From the NCBI GenBank assembly GCA_943736015.1, contig OX031063.1, positions 46,454,672 to 46,518,671 of the forward strand: DNA of 64,000 nucleotides. Reading direction: 5' to 3'. Positions 47,201 to 55,980 of this stretch are shown in pieces (position 1 is the stretch's first letter; each line of letters begins with the position of its first letter). This DNA is from Tridacna crocea (taxonomy: Eukaryota > Mollusca > Bivalvia > Cardiida > Cardiidae). The position numbers and the translations under genes are program-made. Under the pieces are notes generated by a model, which was given only the letters and a program-made list of their open reading frames with translations, was not told where the DNA came from and ran no database searches.

Positions 47201-50200
47201 TAGCCTAAAACATCTGATAATTGATTGGTCACATTGAAACTTTATGTAAATATTGTTCGTCTATGTTTTCTTCGGTAATAAATCATTACAGATCCTGCAC
47301 TCATCCACGGAGGTATTCATGATTACCTTCTAGTTTTATCGCGACCATGTTCTAAGATGTTCGAAGATAAAATGCTACGAGCGATTTGATTTGATGCAGT
47401 TAAAGCTAGCTGCAACCAATGAAAATGCGTGTCGGGTGATTGTCGAAATCAAGCTCAATCCGCCAAGGGTAGAATAGCGTAGTGGATCGTTACCCTTGGC
47501 TTGCGAAGATGCTACAGTGTCTGGTTTAACCTTTATCCTGCAAAATAACTAGGATAAAATTTTCAATTCGACAGTAAAAACTAAAATATTTCCATTTCAA
47601 ACTTATGTTTGGGAGAATATCTCCCTTTCGGACAGTGTAGATCCAAGATCAGACTGCACGTTCTGTGCAGTCTGATCTTGATCCACACTATCTGCAAAAG
47701 ATCAGCGAGTCGCGCTGAGCAGCCTAAGGGTTAAGTAAAAACTTAACGTAGTGGACCTGAAATATTCAACAGCTATTTCCACTATAATATAATCCTACAA
47801 AATTTACTAAGATTAAAAATGAGTATAATTGTACTACTTTCATCGAGCCACTTTTTCATTTTTGTTCTTCCTAGAATTATCATTTATAAATCTAAAACCA
47901 CTATAATTATTCTCATTACAAATGGATATAATAATTTCCTCCCTTTTCTGGAAACTAACGAAAGTATTAACAAAAAAAATCAAGATAGACGTGAAAGGAA
48001 TTTCTGGTCGTTTTAAAATGTGCAAAAAAATTATATCTGTATAAATCTGTCTTTATCAACTATAAAGAAATTTTATGCCATGCAGCACTAGAAGTATTAT
48101 ACCTGTTATACCTGTTCCGAGACCTCTGGTAAGCCTAAGGCTTCTAATGGTCCTTCTCTTCTTTGGTTTTTCCTCAAATTAATGTCCATAAAACATTCTG
48201 GACTGAACTTTGAAGGGTGATTGCGCCAATGGTTGTTAAGACGACTCTTAAAGGAATTTACACTTGGAGCAGTAACAACCTCATCTGGTAGAGAGTTCCA
48301 AGGGTCAACAACTCTTACATTGAAGGAATTTTTCCGTAGTTCTGTTTTTGAAGCTTTTTTATATAATTTTAGTTGATTTCCTCTTGTGGCAGTTTTTGAT
48401 AATATTAATAACTTAGTATCAGAACATTGATCATAGCCATGTAGAATTTTATACACTTGAATCATGTCAGCTCGTAATCTTCGGTATTCAAGAGCTGGTA
48501 GACCTAATTCTCTTAGTCGTTCCGTGTATGACAGGTCTCTTATCGATTTAATACATTTAGTGGCTCTTCGCTGTACCTTTTCAAGTGCAATCTTATGTTT
48601 GATTAGATATGGTGACCAGACACAACTAGCATATTCCAGATGTGGACGGACTATTGATTTGTATAAATTGAGAAATATTAATTTATCTATATAGGTGAAG
48701 GTTCTAAAAATGATTCCCAAATTCCTGTTTGCTATTTTCACTTTAGATGTAATATGTGTATGGAAGTCTAGACATTGGTCTACTGTTACTCCTAGATCTT
48801 TCTCTTCTTTGACATTATTGATGTTGAATAACGAGTTGGAGTCGTCAGTGATGAAATAGTTATATTCTGGATAGTTTTTCCCGATGTGAAGTCTTTTACA
48901 TTTTTTAATGTTGAGATCCAAGTTCCATTCTCTTGTCCATCTATAAAAGTTGTTTGTAGTTTGTTGCAGTTTTTCGTGATTGTCTGGGCTATTTGTTGTT
49001 GAATATGTTTTGGTATCATCTGCAAACAACTTAACTGGAGTTTCAGCTACAGAGGGCAAGTCATTTATGTAGATCAGGAAAAGTATGGGTCCAAGTACGC
49101 TTCCTTGGGGTACTCCACTGAGGACTTCTTTTGGTGTTGATTTCTTTCCACTGATAACTACTGTTTGAGAACGTTTCGTTAAGAAATCTTTAATCCAGGT
49201 AAGAATTTTTCCAGTTATTCCATACATTTCTAATTTCATAATCAATTTTGAATGGCAGATTGTGTCAAATGCTTTTCTAAAGTCAAAAAAAATAGTATCA
49301 ACTTCTTTTCCACTATCTAATGATTCAGTCCAGTTGTCAATTACTTCCAAAAGTTGAAGGGTACACGATTTGCCATTGATAAATCCGAATTGGTCTTTAC
49401 TGAGTAGGTTATTAACTTTTAAATGATGCATGATCCTTTTTTTGAGTATTTTCTGCATGATATTTGAGCAAACAGGGCTTATACTGATTGGTCTATAGTT
49501 TCCCGGATCTTCTTTAGTTCCAGATTTGTAGATTGGTGTTACATTGGCAGTTTTCCAAATTCCAGGGATTCTTCCTTCAATTAAAGATTTATTAAATATG
49601 ATTGTAAGAGGTTTACTAAGCTCCAATTTGCACTCCACTATAGCCTTTGGATGAATGTTATCTGGGCCAATGCTTTTGTTAGGGTTAATTTCAGAAATTG
49701 CTTTTAGGACATCATCTTCTGTAATTTCCATATCGTCTAGGGTTGATTGATAATTCCGTTTAATAAAACTTGTAGAAGTGTTGATTGATCTCTTAAATAC
49801 ACTGGCAAAGTATTCATTGAAGACATTAGCTTTTGTTTCGTCGTTTTCAACTTTTTTATCATCCTTGTCAAGTATGATTACCTATAGTTGTTATTGTCTT
49901 TTGATTTTTTCCAACGTAATTCCAGAACATTTTACTATTGGTGTTGATTTTTGTAGATAGTTCCTTTTCATAGTTATATTTAGCGAGCCGTATTGCATTT
50001 GTTGCAGCATTCCTGGCCCTTTTATATTTTTCAAAATTTGAGTTACTCTTACAGTAAACATATTTTTTCCATGTCGACTGTTTTTTTCGGATTATTGATC
50101 TGGTAGTTTTATTAACAAATGGCAGTTGTTGGTTAGGTCTGTTGCGAACCTTGCTAACTGGTGTGTGGATGTATTACGTGTCCAGTACCTTAAGGGGATT

Positions 50201-53200
50201 GCGCAGGCTGACCTGGGTCGATACCTTTTACAAATACATGAAGCCCCTATTTCACAAAGCATGGTTCATATTTGTTTACTTAACCTTGTTTCCTGGATGA
50301 ACCTTATAATTATCTTAGATGGAACATTCTCATCAGTACCAAAAAAGACAAGGATTTAGTAAAAGATTACAAAATCATCTAAGCAATGGATCCGATATAA
50401 TAATTGCATTTTTTCAGGAATTTATCCTAACTTGAAACATGAATTTCTAACGTTATCCTGTACAAAATAATTTCGAGTTTTAGTATCCTTGAGACGGACA
50501 CTCTTAAAAACATTGTGAGAAAATGGAGAAAAAGCAGGAAAGCAGCAAAACCTTATTTTCCCCCACAGTATTTCCAACTGCCTCAAAAATAAATCCCGTA
50601 ATTTTTATTTACATATAATTTGTAATTTTGCAAATGCTTTCAATCTAGACAAGTCTCAGTTTTGGCCGTTTGGTTAAGGTTTAGTCGCTTTAACCCGTAA
50701 GCTTCTAAGCGCAACTCAAAGACCTTTTGCGGACAGTGTAGATCAAGATCAGACTGCACGTTCTGTGCAGTCTGATCTTGGACCTGCACTGTGGAAATGT
50801 TTTTACCAAAATGTACCTGTGAAATAGAGACATTTAGATTTTTTTTTTTTATTTGAGCGCGACTCACAGACTTTTTGCAGAGAGTGTAGATCAAGATCAG
50901 ACTACACAGAACGTGCAGTCTGATCTTGGACCTACACTGTCCGATCTGGAGATATTTTTACCAAAATGTACCTGTAAAATAGAGACATTTAGATTTCTTT
51001 TTTTTTTTTGGATTTGAGCGCGACTCACCGACTTTTTGCGGAGAGTGTAGATCAAGATCAGACTGCACAGAACGTTCAATCTAATCTTGGATCTACAGTG
51101 CTCGAGACGAAAACATTTTCCCCAAAATGTACCTTGGAAATAGTGACATTTCGTATTTTTTAACAGCGGTTTGAAAGTTTTACACGATTTACTAGATTTT
51201 TTATGTAATGGGTAAAACGGTTATGCATATACTGCATTATGAATTTAGGGTGGCATGTACATACTGCGCGCTTTTGAAAGTTATAGTAATTAACCTTCAA
51301 AAGATCTGCGTCTTTGTGTAGGCGGGATCTTAAGTGAACGCCTTTCTATAGCATTCTGATTAATTATTTATTTACGATGTTACCCAGTACCAATCATGTC
51401 CGCTCTTATAGCCCCTTTAGACTTTAAAAATATTGTAGGAAAAAGTGGTGATTGCCTGTTACATTCATGTTTTGTTTTTCCCTGGCAATTCGTCCGTAAG
51501 AATTCAAAGATTGTTCAATGTGACCGAACTGTAAAACTAGTACTTTTTGGATTGGTCTGAAAGCAATCACGAAGTCATTTTCATGTTTTTTCAATACTGA
51601 AATATTTTTGTTTGTAGGTTTGTTTGTCTATTTGTTTGTGTATTTATTTGTTTGTTTGGTTTTTTTGTTTGTTTACACATTGCTTTCTAAGAGTTTAACC
51701 ACTGTTGTGGACCATAATATGGCTTGCAACACGCGAAAAGGGTCATTCGGACATTTGCGTAAAGTGGCGTCTCGGATCAGCGTGTGCAGTCCGCACAGGC
51801 TATTCCGAAACGGCACGTTCCCATTTTATGTGATTTTCTGTTTTACGCAAGTCTACTGTAGCACAAAATCTATAGCAGTCGTAAAGTGCCGTCTCGGATT
51901 AGCCTGCGCGGACTGCGCAGGCTAATCCGGGACGACACTTTACGCAAATGTCCGAATGCACCTTTTCGCGTTTTGCACTCCATATCGTCCACACAGACTT
52001 GTAAAGTGCTTACAGCCGAGGTCCATAATCAGCAACCATTCTATTCTGCACTCTTAGCCCAACTCTAAATTTCGAATGTAAGTCCGTTCCTGATTGCCTA
52101 AGCCAAATGTTTTAGCCAATCAGATGTTGCCTTTTTTTGAAATTTAGAAAATTCTTGAATTTTAGTCGAAGAGTGCAGTTTATAATGGTAGTCGAATGCG
52201 GGTCCTAGGTACGTATTACCCCACCCATTCTTAAACATTCTTGATTTAATTATGGGTTTTGAAACTAATACTAGTAGGTATTCTGATTGGGCAAACCATT
52301 AGGTTTAGCCAATCTGAAGGTGTGTCATGTTCCAATTTAGAATATTCTTGGCAGGAAGTCTAGAAACGATCTTAAAAACGGTTGGTTCATATGGCCCCTG
52401 GTTATGGATCTACACTGTCAAAATTTGAGCTTGAAAATTACTGTGGTTAGCCTTTGTGGTGGTTTAACAGTAATCCTCGTCAAACGTCTCCGTATCATAG
52501 TTTTGCTTGTAAATTTGGTAAATTTTAAGGAATAAGAATAAGACAAAGAATATATTTAGGAAAGTATGACTTATTCATACGGACCTCGGTTGTATGATCA
52601 AGATAGTCGTCATCATTGCATAAAAGCGATAACTGGAATATCTCACTCAAAATCCTGATTGGAAATTTAACACTTTACCCTACAATCCCGACTTTTCACG
52701 ACCCTGAGAAAGAAAACCTTAGAAAACACTGTGGGAAATGGAGAAAATGCTGGTAACCAGCATTTTCTCCTTTTCCCACAATGTTTTCTACCCTGTCCAA
52801 ATCAAATTTCAGTTTTTGATTCACATTTATTTTGTCGTCTGCAAATGCTTTTAATTTGGACTTTTTTTTTTCTTTATGTAAAGAGTTAAACTTTAAATGG
52901 GTAAGAGTACAAATTTGCTTAGTTACATATAATGACGAGAGATTGCTATCTGACCAACTTTTGCACAGTGCTCTGCGTGAGCCATTTATAAAGCAAACGT
53001 GCGGTGTAATAAAGTATATATCTCAAATAATTAATTCACTGCCTAACTAACTCAAAAAAAAGTATCAGTGAAGAAGAAAAAATTGAATCATTGTAAGAGA
53101 AAGAACCAAATGCTAGCACTCAACATCTTATACTTTCTCTATGATGTTTTCTGACCTTTTGAAAACACAAATCCGACCCTTTAAAATACATTTTTTTTTT

Positions 53201-53481
53201 ATCGTCTGCAAGCATTTCAAATTTTGATAAGAAAGCAAGTTTGTCCTCTGGTTCTTCTAACACAGATTTATAAATCGAGGCGATTTAGTATTTATCTGTT
53301 TTTATTCCAGATCGTGTTAAACTCAACGAATCTAGTTATTCAGAATATAAAGTTCAGCTCTCCGAAAGCAGGTGGTACGAAGTACGACGATGTATTCCAA
53401 ATATGTATGTGTAGAACCGGAAGAGTGTTTCTGGCGCCGCCTGGCGGTACTTGTGCGGCAGACGGGGATACTTGCAACTGA
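38129..53481 (+). CDS. Sarcoglycan, gamma/delta/zeta type (seven coding exons)
   Basis: This gene encodes a type II membrane glycoprotein of the sarcoglycan subcomplex, which ties dystroglycan and dystrophin to the muscle cell membrane. Exons are 38129-38296, 41962-42069, 43570-43654, 44431-44550, 45253-45319, 46809-46929 and 53311-53481. All introns are GT-AG and the phases (0,0,1,1,2,0) join into 279 residues; human delta-sarcoglycan has about 290. Residues 1-26 are cytoplasmic and include [11 protein letters not shown], near-identical to vertebrate homologues. Residues ~27-49 form one membrane segment, and the rest is the extracellular beta-rich domain. The C-terminus keeps the family pattern C-x-C (255, 257), then C-x6-C (271, 278). 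NxS/T sites lie at 113, 166 and 227. The start was chosen at 38129 because it has a strong GCCATGG context and lies just after a splice acceptor. At least one upstream untranslated exon is therefore expected. Which of the gamma, delta or zeta paralogues it is cannot be decided; one ancestral gene is likely in molluscs. Confidence 0.93.
39410..39655. repeat. Family-C hairpin element inside the foldback element
   Basis: The ends are CGCGAAAAGGGGCATACGG and CCGAATGCCCTTTTTCGC. The centre has CAGCCTGTACC..TGCGCAGGCTGAT. Confidence 0.7.
40415..40620. repeat. Family-A hairpin MITE inside the foldback element
   Basis: The core is GGAAAACATTGTTAGAAAAG ... CTAACAATGTTGTC, and the right end is TAATGGGTTAA. 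Confidence 0.65.
41680..41904. repeat. Family-A hairpin MITE, whole copy
   Basis: The left end is TTCACCAAACGACAAACTTT. The perfect-type core is at 41,781-41,847. The right end is TTGGTAATGGGTTAA. It lies just upstream of exon 2. Confidence 0.75.
41962..42069 (+). CDS. Sarcoglycan coding exon 2
   Basis: Codes for residues 57-92, beginning [19 protein letters not shown]. It aligns with the human segment after NFTI (GNLRITEKGLKLEG...). The acceptor is TTTTTAACCAG and the donor is GTGAGT at 42070. Phase 0 at both ends. A rolling-circle-like repeat starts only ~20 bases after the donor. Confidence 0.92.
42088..43347 (+). mobile_element. Rolling-circle-like array element in sarcoglycan intron 2
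   Basis: The 5' end is AGCTCCACTGGCCGAAGG. A (TGCG)n stretch lies at ~42,150-42,180. There are about seven units of ~160 bases (CATAGGGCCTAG, ACCAAATTTGGCATGTA, GGGGTCACAAGTTTTACATG). The 3' hairpin GGGCCATCATGGCCC is followed by CTCTTGTTT. It starts ~18 bases after the exon 2 donor. Confidence 0.75.
43570..43654 (+). CDS. Sarcoglycan coding exon 3
   Basis: Codes for residues 93-120 plus one base of 121, beginning [20 protein letters not shown]. It matches the family segment around GNALYFKSARNV. The acceptor TTATGATTTCAG lies directly after a truncated hairpin repeat (43483-43555). The donor is GTATGA at 43655. N113 is in an NIS glycosylation site. Confidence 0.88.
43660..43910 (+). mobile_element. 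tRNA-derived SINE in sarcoglycan intron 3
   Basis: The head has a degenerate A box (TAGTAGCTCACTCTGTAGAG) and B box (GTTCGATTACC). A tRNA-unrelated body follows, and then an inverted B-box-like GGTTCGATTC near 43,870. The two head-like ends suggest two SINEs facing each other or one composite. Confidence 0.5.
44431..44550 (+). CDS. Sarcoglycan coding exon 4
   Basis: Codes for residues 121-160 plus one base of 161. It begins [20 protein letters not shown] and corresponds to the vertebrate segment [20 protein letters not shown]. The acceptor is CTTGTGGTAG and the donor is GTTAGT. It runs from phase 1 to phase 1. Confidence 0.92.
44579..44770 (+). mobile_element. 5' fragment of family II array element, intron 4
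   Basis: The clearest 5' end in the window: AGCTCACCTGAGC ... GTGCTCAAGGTGAGCT (a subterminal inverted repeat), then a GTCGTCCGTCGG microsatellite and TCCTCCTAAACCACTGGGCC. The rest is lost. Confidence 0.72.
44933..45080. repeat. Two hairpins in intron 4
   Basis: 44,950-44,993 is a hairpin (GCTCGTAACTACTGCTTG / CAAGCTGTAGTTACAAG) related to the palindrome at 55,896. 44,999-45,075 is a degenerate family-A core (GAAAACATTG...CAATGTTTTT). Confidence 0.65.
45253..45319 (+). CDS. Sarcoglycan coding exon 5
   Basis: A 67-base exon coding for residues 161-182 plus two bases of 183. It contains [20 protein letters not shown], equivalent to the vertebrate [20 protein letters not shown]. The acceptor is CAATTTTAG and the donor is GTAATT. 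N166 is in an NGS site. The intron after it holds the 24-bp minisatellite. Confidence 0.92.
45500..46208 (+). repeat. 24-bp minisatellite with higher-order repeats, intron 5
   Basis: The unit is AACATGGTCAAAGTAGCAGC plus TTTC, about 25 copies. Variants are GTCATAGTATCAGC and TTTAAACATGG. A spacer CTACTTATTTAATATGTATA-type sequence recurs at ~45,475, ~45,662, ~45,845 and ~46,050, making a higher-order period of ~180-205 bases. Open frames across it (SFQHGHSI repeats) are by-products, because 24 is a multiple of three. Confidence 0.9.
46535..46615. repeat. Hairpin related to family C, intron 5
   Basis: AAAACGTTTTGACCAATGTC, then GCCTGCGCGGACAGCGCAGGC, then CATGGGTCGAAACGTTTTG. The outer arms are ~30 bases and inverted. 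Relatives lie at 50,195-50,240, 54,110-54,180 and 56,030-56,095. Confidence 0.65.
46809..46929 (+). CDS. Sarcoglycan coding exon 6
   Basis: Codes for the last base of residue 183 through 223. It begins [20 protein letters not shown] and corresponds to the vertebrate segment LESPTRSLVMEAPKGVEI. The acceptor is TTATTTACAG and the donor is GTTGGT. It ends in phase 0. A TIR element begins 36 bases into the following intron. Confidence 0.92.
46966..47511. mobile_element. 546-bp TIR element (MITE) in intron 6
   Basis: The ends are CATCTTCGCGAGCCAAGG and CCTTGGCTTGCGAAGATG. The inverted match continues inward for ~80 bases (GATC.CTACG, CCTTGGCGGATTGAGC, TGATTTCGA). The middle (~350 bases) is unique and non-coding. 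No clear target duplication. Confidence 0.78.
47526..47735. repeat. Family-B hairpin MITE, whole copy
   Basis: Flanked by TTAA on both sides (TTAACCTTTATCC ... CCTAAGGGTTAA). The core is AGATCAGACTGCAC-GTTCT-GTGCAGTCTGATCT. Confidence 0.75.
47736..48094. other. Unique-looking intron sequence
   Basis: Nothing is recognised; it separates the family-B MITE from the LINE 3' end. Confidence 0.45.
48095..50160 (-). mobile_element. CR1/L2-like LINE, 5'-truncated, in sarcoglycan intron 6
   Basis: Lies antisense to the host gene. The 3' end carries a short direct repeat of the octamer ACAGGTAT right at the stop codon, as in CR1-group elements, which end in short tandem repeats rather than poly(A). 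Coding similarity begins around 50,150 with the linker between endonuclease and RT ([20 protein letters not shown]); the endonuclease itself is missing. One frame change lies near 49,880. From there to the stop the frame is open, so this is a much younger copy than the LINE at 9.4 kb. Confidence 0.9.
48106..49731 (-). pseudogene. CR1-like reverse transcriptase, uninterrupted 541-residue frame
   Basis: Counting from the first Met, the RT motifs run in order: NYRPISI (79-85), [10 protein letters not shown] (148-157), [11 protein letters not shown] (205-215) and the catalytic FADDT (236-240). The thumb segment follows ([40 protein letters not shown]), then the usual C-terminal [16 protein letters not shown] block. 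The same frame continues upstream of this Met to about 49,880. With no endonuclease, it cannot move by itself. Confidence 0.88.
50500..50690. repeat. Family-A hairpin MITE (diverged)
   Basis: The core is AAAACATTGTGAGAAAATGGAG ... CCCACAGTATTT with an altered centre. The right side is CAAATGCTTTCAATCTAGAC and TTGGTTAAGG. Confidence 0.6.
50690..51175. repeat. Three tandem family-B units
   Basis: Units start near 50,700, 50,860 and 51,015 (GCGCGACTCAC.GACTTTTTGC, hairpin of AGATCAGACT, then CCAAAATGTACCT). The period is ~156 bases. The first unit carries a TTAACCCGTAAG-type end. Confidence 0.75.
51718..51988. repeat. Family-C hairpin element, best whole copy
   Basis: The ends are ATGGCTTGCAACACGCGAAA and its inverse TTTTCGCGTTTTGCA. 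There are two internal hairpins, around GCCTG.GCAGTCCGC and GCCTGCGCGGACTGCGCAGGC. Confidence 0.78.
52000..52680. other. Intron 6, mostly unassigned
   Basis: Two diverged direct copies of a ~170-base block (AAGTCCGTTCCTGATTGCCT-type and ATTCTGATTGGGCAAACCAT-type) lie at ~52,080 and ~52,270. The same block resembles ~44,050 (TTCAGCCAATCAGACGTTG). Otherwise nothing. Confidence 0.45.
52682..52890. repeat. Family-A hairpin MITE, whole copy
   Basis: The 67-base core at 52,722-52,788 pairs with one or two mismatches around CTGGTAACCAG. Flanking family sequence (TGTCGTCTGCAAATGCTTTT) continues to AAGAGTTAA. Confidence 0.8.
53311..53481 (+). CDS. Sarcoglycan terminal coding exon 7
   Basis: Codes for residues 224-279 and the TGA stop. 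It contains [19 protein letters not shown] and then [10 protein letters not shown], the conserved four-cysteine C-terminus of the gamma/delta/zeta sarcoglycans. The acceptor is TTTTTATTCCAG. The preceding intron is about 6.4 kb, the longest in the gene, and holds the CR1-like LINE. Confidence 0.94.
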   Translation: MVLNSTNLVIQNIKFSSPKAGGTKYDDVFQICMCRTGRVFLAPPGGTCAADGDTCN

Positions 53482-53578
53482 ATTCGGATTATAAGTAAGA
53501 CTGATAAAGCAATTAAGTGATGGTTTCACGTTGTTTTTATTCCCCATTTGTGATTTGTCATAGTGCTAACTTGTACTT

Positions 53579-53584
53579 AATAAA
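53579..53584 (+). terminator. Putative poly(A) signal of the sarcoglycan gene
   Basis: AATAAA lies 98 bases after the sarcoglycan stop codon and is the first canonical signal in the 3' flank. No transcript evidence is available. Confidence 0.45.
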
Positions 53585-53794
53585 TGTGCGTGGATTTTTT
53601 CATATATTGTTATATCGTAAGCTTGCTGTGATGCATGCTTGCATTTGCACAGCTCAATCCCACGAGCGGAGATTTAAACCGAACCACTGTGGCAATTGCT
53701 TATAACTCCTGAAGCACAGTTTAAAGTATGGCATCAATTCGATGGGTATATTCAATTACTAAGGTGAAACAGTTTGCTTCTGTTAAAATTTCTA

Positions 53795-54040
53795 CGTGTC
53801 ACGCGAAAAGGGGCATTCAGACAGTTGCGTATAAAGTGTCGTCTCGGTGCAGTCCGCGCAGGACGGCACCTTTCGTCAACAGTAGATTTTATCTTACAGT
53901 AGACTAACGCGAAACAGAAAAATCACACACGATCGGAAAGTGTCATCTCGGATCAGCCTGCGCGGACAGCGCAGGCTGATCCAAGTCGACACTTTACGCA
54001 GAAGTCCGAATGTCCCATTTCGTGTGTTTTCATGCCATTT
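53795..54040. repeat. Family-C hairpin element between the two genes
   Basis: The ends are CGCGAAAAGGGGCATTCAG and CCGAATGTCCCATTTCG. The centre is GCCTGCGCGGACAGCGCAGGC. It lies inside the 3' flank of the sarcoglycan gene. Confidence 0.72.
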
Positions 54041-54271
54041 ATGATTCATTTTTGTGTAGGTCCCTACATAATCATGATGGGAACCTTTAGAGACGCAGAA
54101 ACGTTGCCAGTGCCAAAAGGTTTCGACCCCGATCAGCCTGAGCAGAATGCGCATGCTGACCGGGGTTTAAAGTTTGTGCAGTTGTATTAAACCATATTTT
54201 AATAAAGCATGACTTTGTCAATCATAGTATTTTTTTTTCTGAAGAGAAATTGATACTGCATTCGATAATAT

Positions 54272-55552
54272 CTAATATGGTACTGGCTTCAACAGTAAAA
54301 CCATACTCTTTGCTTCTTCGGGGTTCATCAACATGACTGACAGTCCAGCGTTTTTAGACCGGGTCACCACCGTCGGGGGCAAGGTCTCAACTTGTATCAC
54401 TTTTTCCTCCTCATTGAAAACTAGTACACTCATTTCAATATAAGCCTGACCGTTGATACACGCTGACTCGGTGCAGAAAATCTGTATTGCCCAGCTCTCA
54501 TCGTGTTTTCTGTACGTGATTTTCCATTCGCCTTTACGAAACTCCGAAACTACTGGTCCTACGTAGGTTTTGACGTCGACTTGTATGCCAAAACGCAAGG
54601 AATTCTGCATTCGAACGGAATCAACTGCGAGACTCATGTAGTTCCGTGGTTTATAAAAAGGGTCGTCGAATGAAAGTTCGAGGGATTCTTGGTAGGGACA
54701 AAGGGACCTGAATCTATGAGCTTTTCCGATAAGTGCGTGGATAATATCGGTGGTATCTTGCATGGAAAAGAAGTCAGAAATTTCTATCGAGTGTAATTGG
54801 TGTACCAACATCTGAGGAAATCGTATAAGCGGCAACAATTTTTCGGCGTTCGTTCTGAGATTTGACAGTTGTCCGTCTGACAGCAACCATTTGACGAGAC
54901 CCTGGTAGAGGTTAAACTCGTTGGTCACCACAAGTCCACTGTTAGATAGTATATCACAGATAAAATCGATGTCCATACCATCCCATTCAGGCGTGCCCAA
55001 CACAGAATTGATATTCCATGCTATCGTTTTCGTACACGACTCTACGAGTGGTACCAAATTCAGAACTTTGGCCCAATTATACCAGTTCAAAGCATTGTGA
55101 ACCTTCGGCGATGTCGTATTTTTGATCATATACCCCATGCATAGCTCTTTCAGTGATGTCACGTTATATTTATCGGCCAAACACAGAATGCCAACCGCTG
55201 ACTCAACGGTTATATTTACTTCCGCTGTATACATAAACTTTAAAAAGGTGTCGAACACAGCTTGACACTCGGCGCTTTCTGAAAGAACAATATCAGTTTC
55301 CGTTCCCTGAGACCACGAATCTCCGTACAGCATCAATTTGAACACTTCGCTGGATTTTGCTAGAACAAATTTATGTCCATAGAAATGTTTTTCGCCGACT
55401 ATTATGTTTACATCACTAAGAGACTTTTCATTGAAAAATTGAGCCACGTTGTGTATGAAGTTCTCTTCGTCTCGCAAAATCTCACTCTCGTCCTCGTGAC
55501 ACGTGACCGGAACTACCTCTTCAGTTTCGATGACGTGATTTATAACCTCCAT
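54272..55552 (-). CDS. BTB/BACK-domain protein, BTBD17-like
   Basis: A 426-residue protein in one uninterrupted coding exon. Residues ~30-145 form a BTB/POZ domain (SLSDVNIIVGEKHFYGHK, then LAKSSEVFKLML, FLKFMYTAEVNI and ADKYNVTSLKELC). Residues ~150-260 form a BACK domain (EFNLYQGLVKWLLSD, LLPLIRFPQML). Residues ~290-426 are a beta-rich C-terminal region like the TRAF/MATH-like tail of BTBD17 and galectin-3-binding-protein-like proteins. I chose ATG 55552 (MEVINHVIE...) because a good acceptor (TTTTTATCTCAACAG, - strand) ends just before it and the open frame upstream runs into an interspersed repeat. Vertebrate BTBD17 has a signal peptide; none is visible here. BTB/BACK proteins often act as CUL3 adaptors, but that role is unproven for this group. 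The gene is convergent with the sarcoglycan gene, about 0.8 kb away. Confidence 0.9.
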   Translation of the reverse strand: MEVINHVIETEEVVPVTCHEDESEILRDEENFIHNVAQFFNEKSLSDVNIIVGEKHFYGHKFVLAKSSEVFKLMLYGDSWSQGTETDIVLSESAECQAVFDTFLKFMYTAEVNITVESAVGILCLADKYNVTSLKELCMGYMIKNTTSPKVHNALNWYNWAKVLNLVPLVESCTKTIAWNINSVLGTPEWDGMDIDFICDILSNSGLVVTNEFNLYQGLVKWLLSDGQLSNLRTNAEKLLPLIRFPQMLVHQLHSIEISDFFSMQDTTDIIHALIGKAHRFRSLCPYQESLELSFDDPFYKPRNYMSLAVDSVRMQNSLRFGIQVDVKTYVGPVVSEFRKGEWKITYRKHDESWAIQIFCTESACINGQAYIEMSVLVFNEEEKVIQVETLPPTVVTRSKNAGLSVMLMNPEEAKSMVLLLKPVPY

Positions 55553-55624
55553 AGTCTGTTGAGATAAAAAGAGAAGACAATAATTACAATAGGCACTGAA
55601 AAAAATGTCAAGACAATGTTTTTC

Positions 55625-55885
55625 CATATGGCTTGCAACACACGAAAAGGGGCATTCGGACATTTGCGTAAAGTGTCGTCTTGGATCAGCCTGCGCAGTC
55701 CGCGCAGGCTAATCCGAGACGGCACTTCACGTTTTCATGGTATTTTCTGTTTTGCAGAAGTCCACTGTAGCACAAAATCCAATGTAGTAAAGTGCCGCCT
55801 CGGTAGGCCGCGCAGGCTGATCCGAGACGACACTTTTCGCAAATGTCCGAATGCCCCTTTTCGAGTGTTGCAAGTCATATGCTGG
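55625..55885. repeat. Family-C hairpin element just upstream of the BTB coding exon
   Basis: Starts ATGGCTTGCAACACACGAAA and ends TTCGAGTGTTGCAAGTCAT. It sits ~60 bases upstream of the acceptor of the BTB coding exon, so in the gene's last 5' intron. Confidence 0.75.
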
Positions 55886-55895
55886 AGAGTTAATA

Positions 55896-55980
55896 ATATC
55901 GTGGGTTTACTTCCAAAACCTCGTAACTACAGCTTGTAACAAGCTATAGTTACGAGGCTTTGGAAGTAAACCGACGATAT
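55896..55980. repeat. 85-bp palindrome
   Basis: Arms ATATCGTGGGTTTACTTCCA / TGGAAGTAAACCGACGATAT around AGCTTGTAACAAGCT, with about four mismatches. A relative is at 44,933-44,993. Confidence 0.8.

Larger units (their letters stand above)
53482..54271. other. Convergent intergenic stretch between the two host genes
   Basis: It holds the 3' ends of both genes, a family-C hairpin repeat (53795-54040) and a shorter related hairpin (54105-54180). I see no other reading frame worth calling. Confidence 0.6.

Noticed and set aside
51886-55939. Frames with [13 protein letters not shown] and [19 protein letters not shown] in several places
   Set aside because: They are translations of family-C hairpin repeats. 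They also explain the false N-terminal extension of the BTB protein (55,553-55,663).
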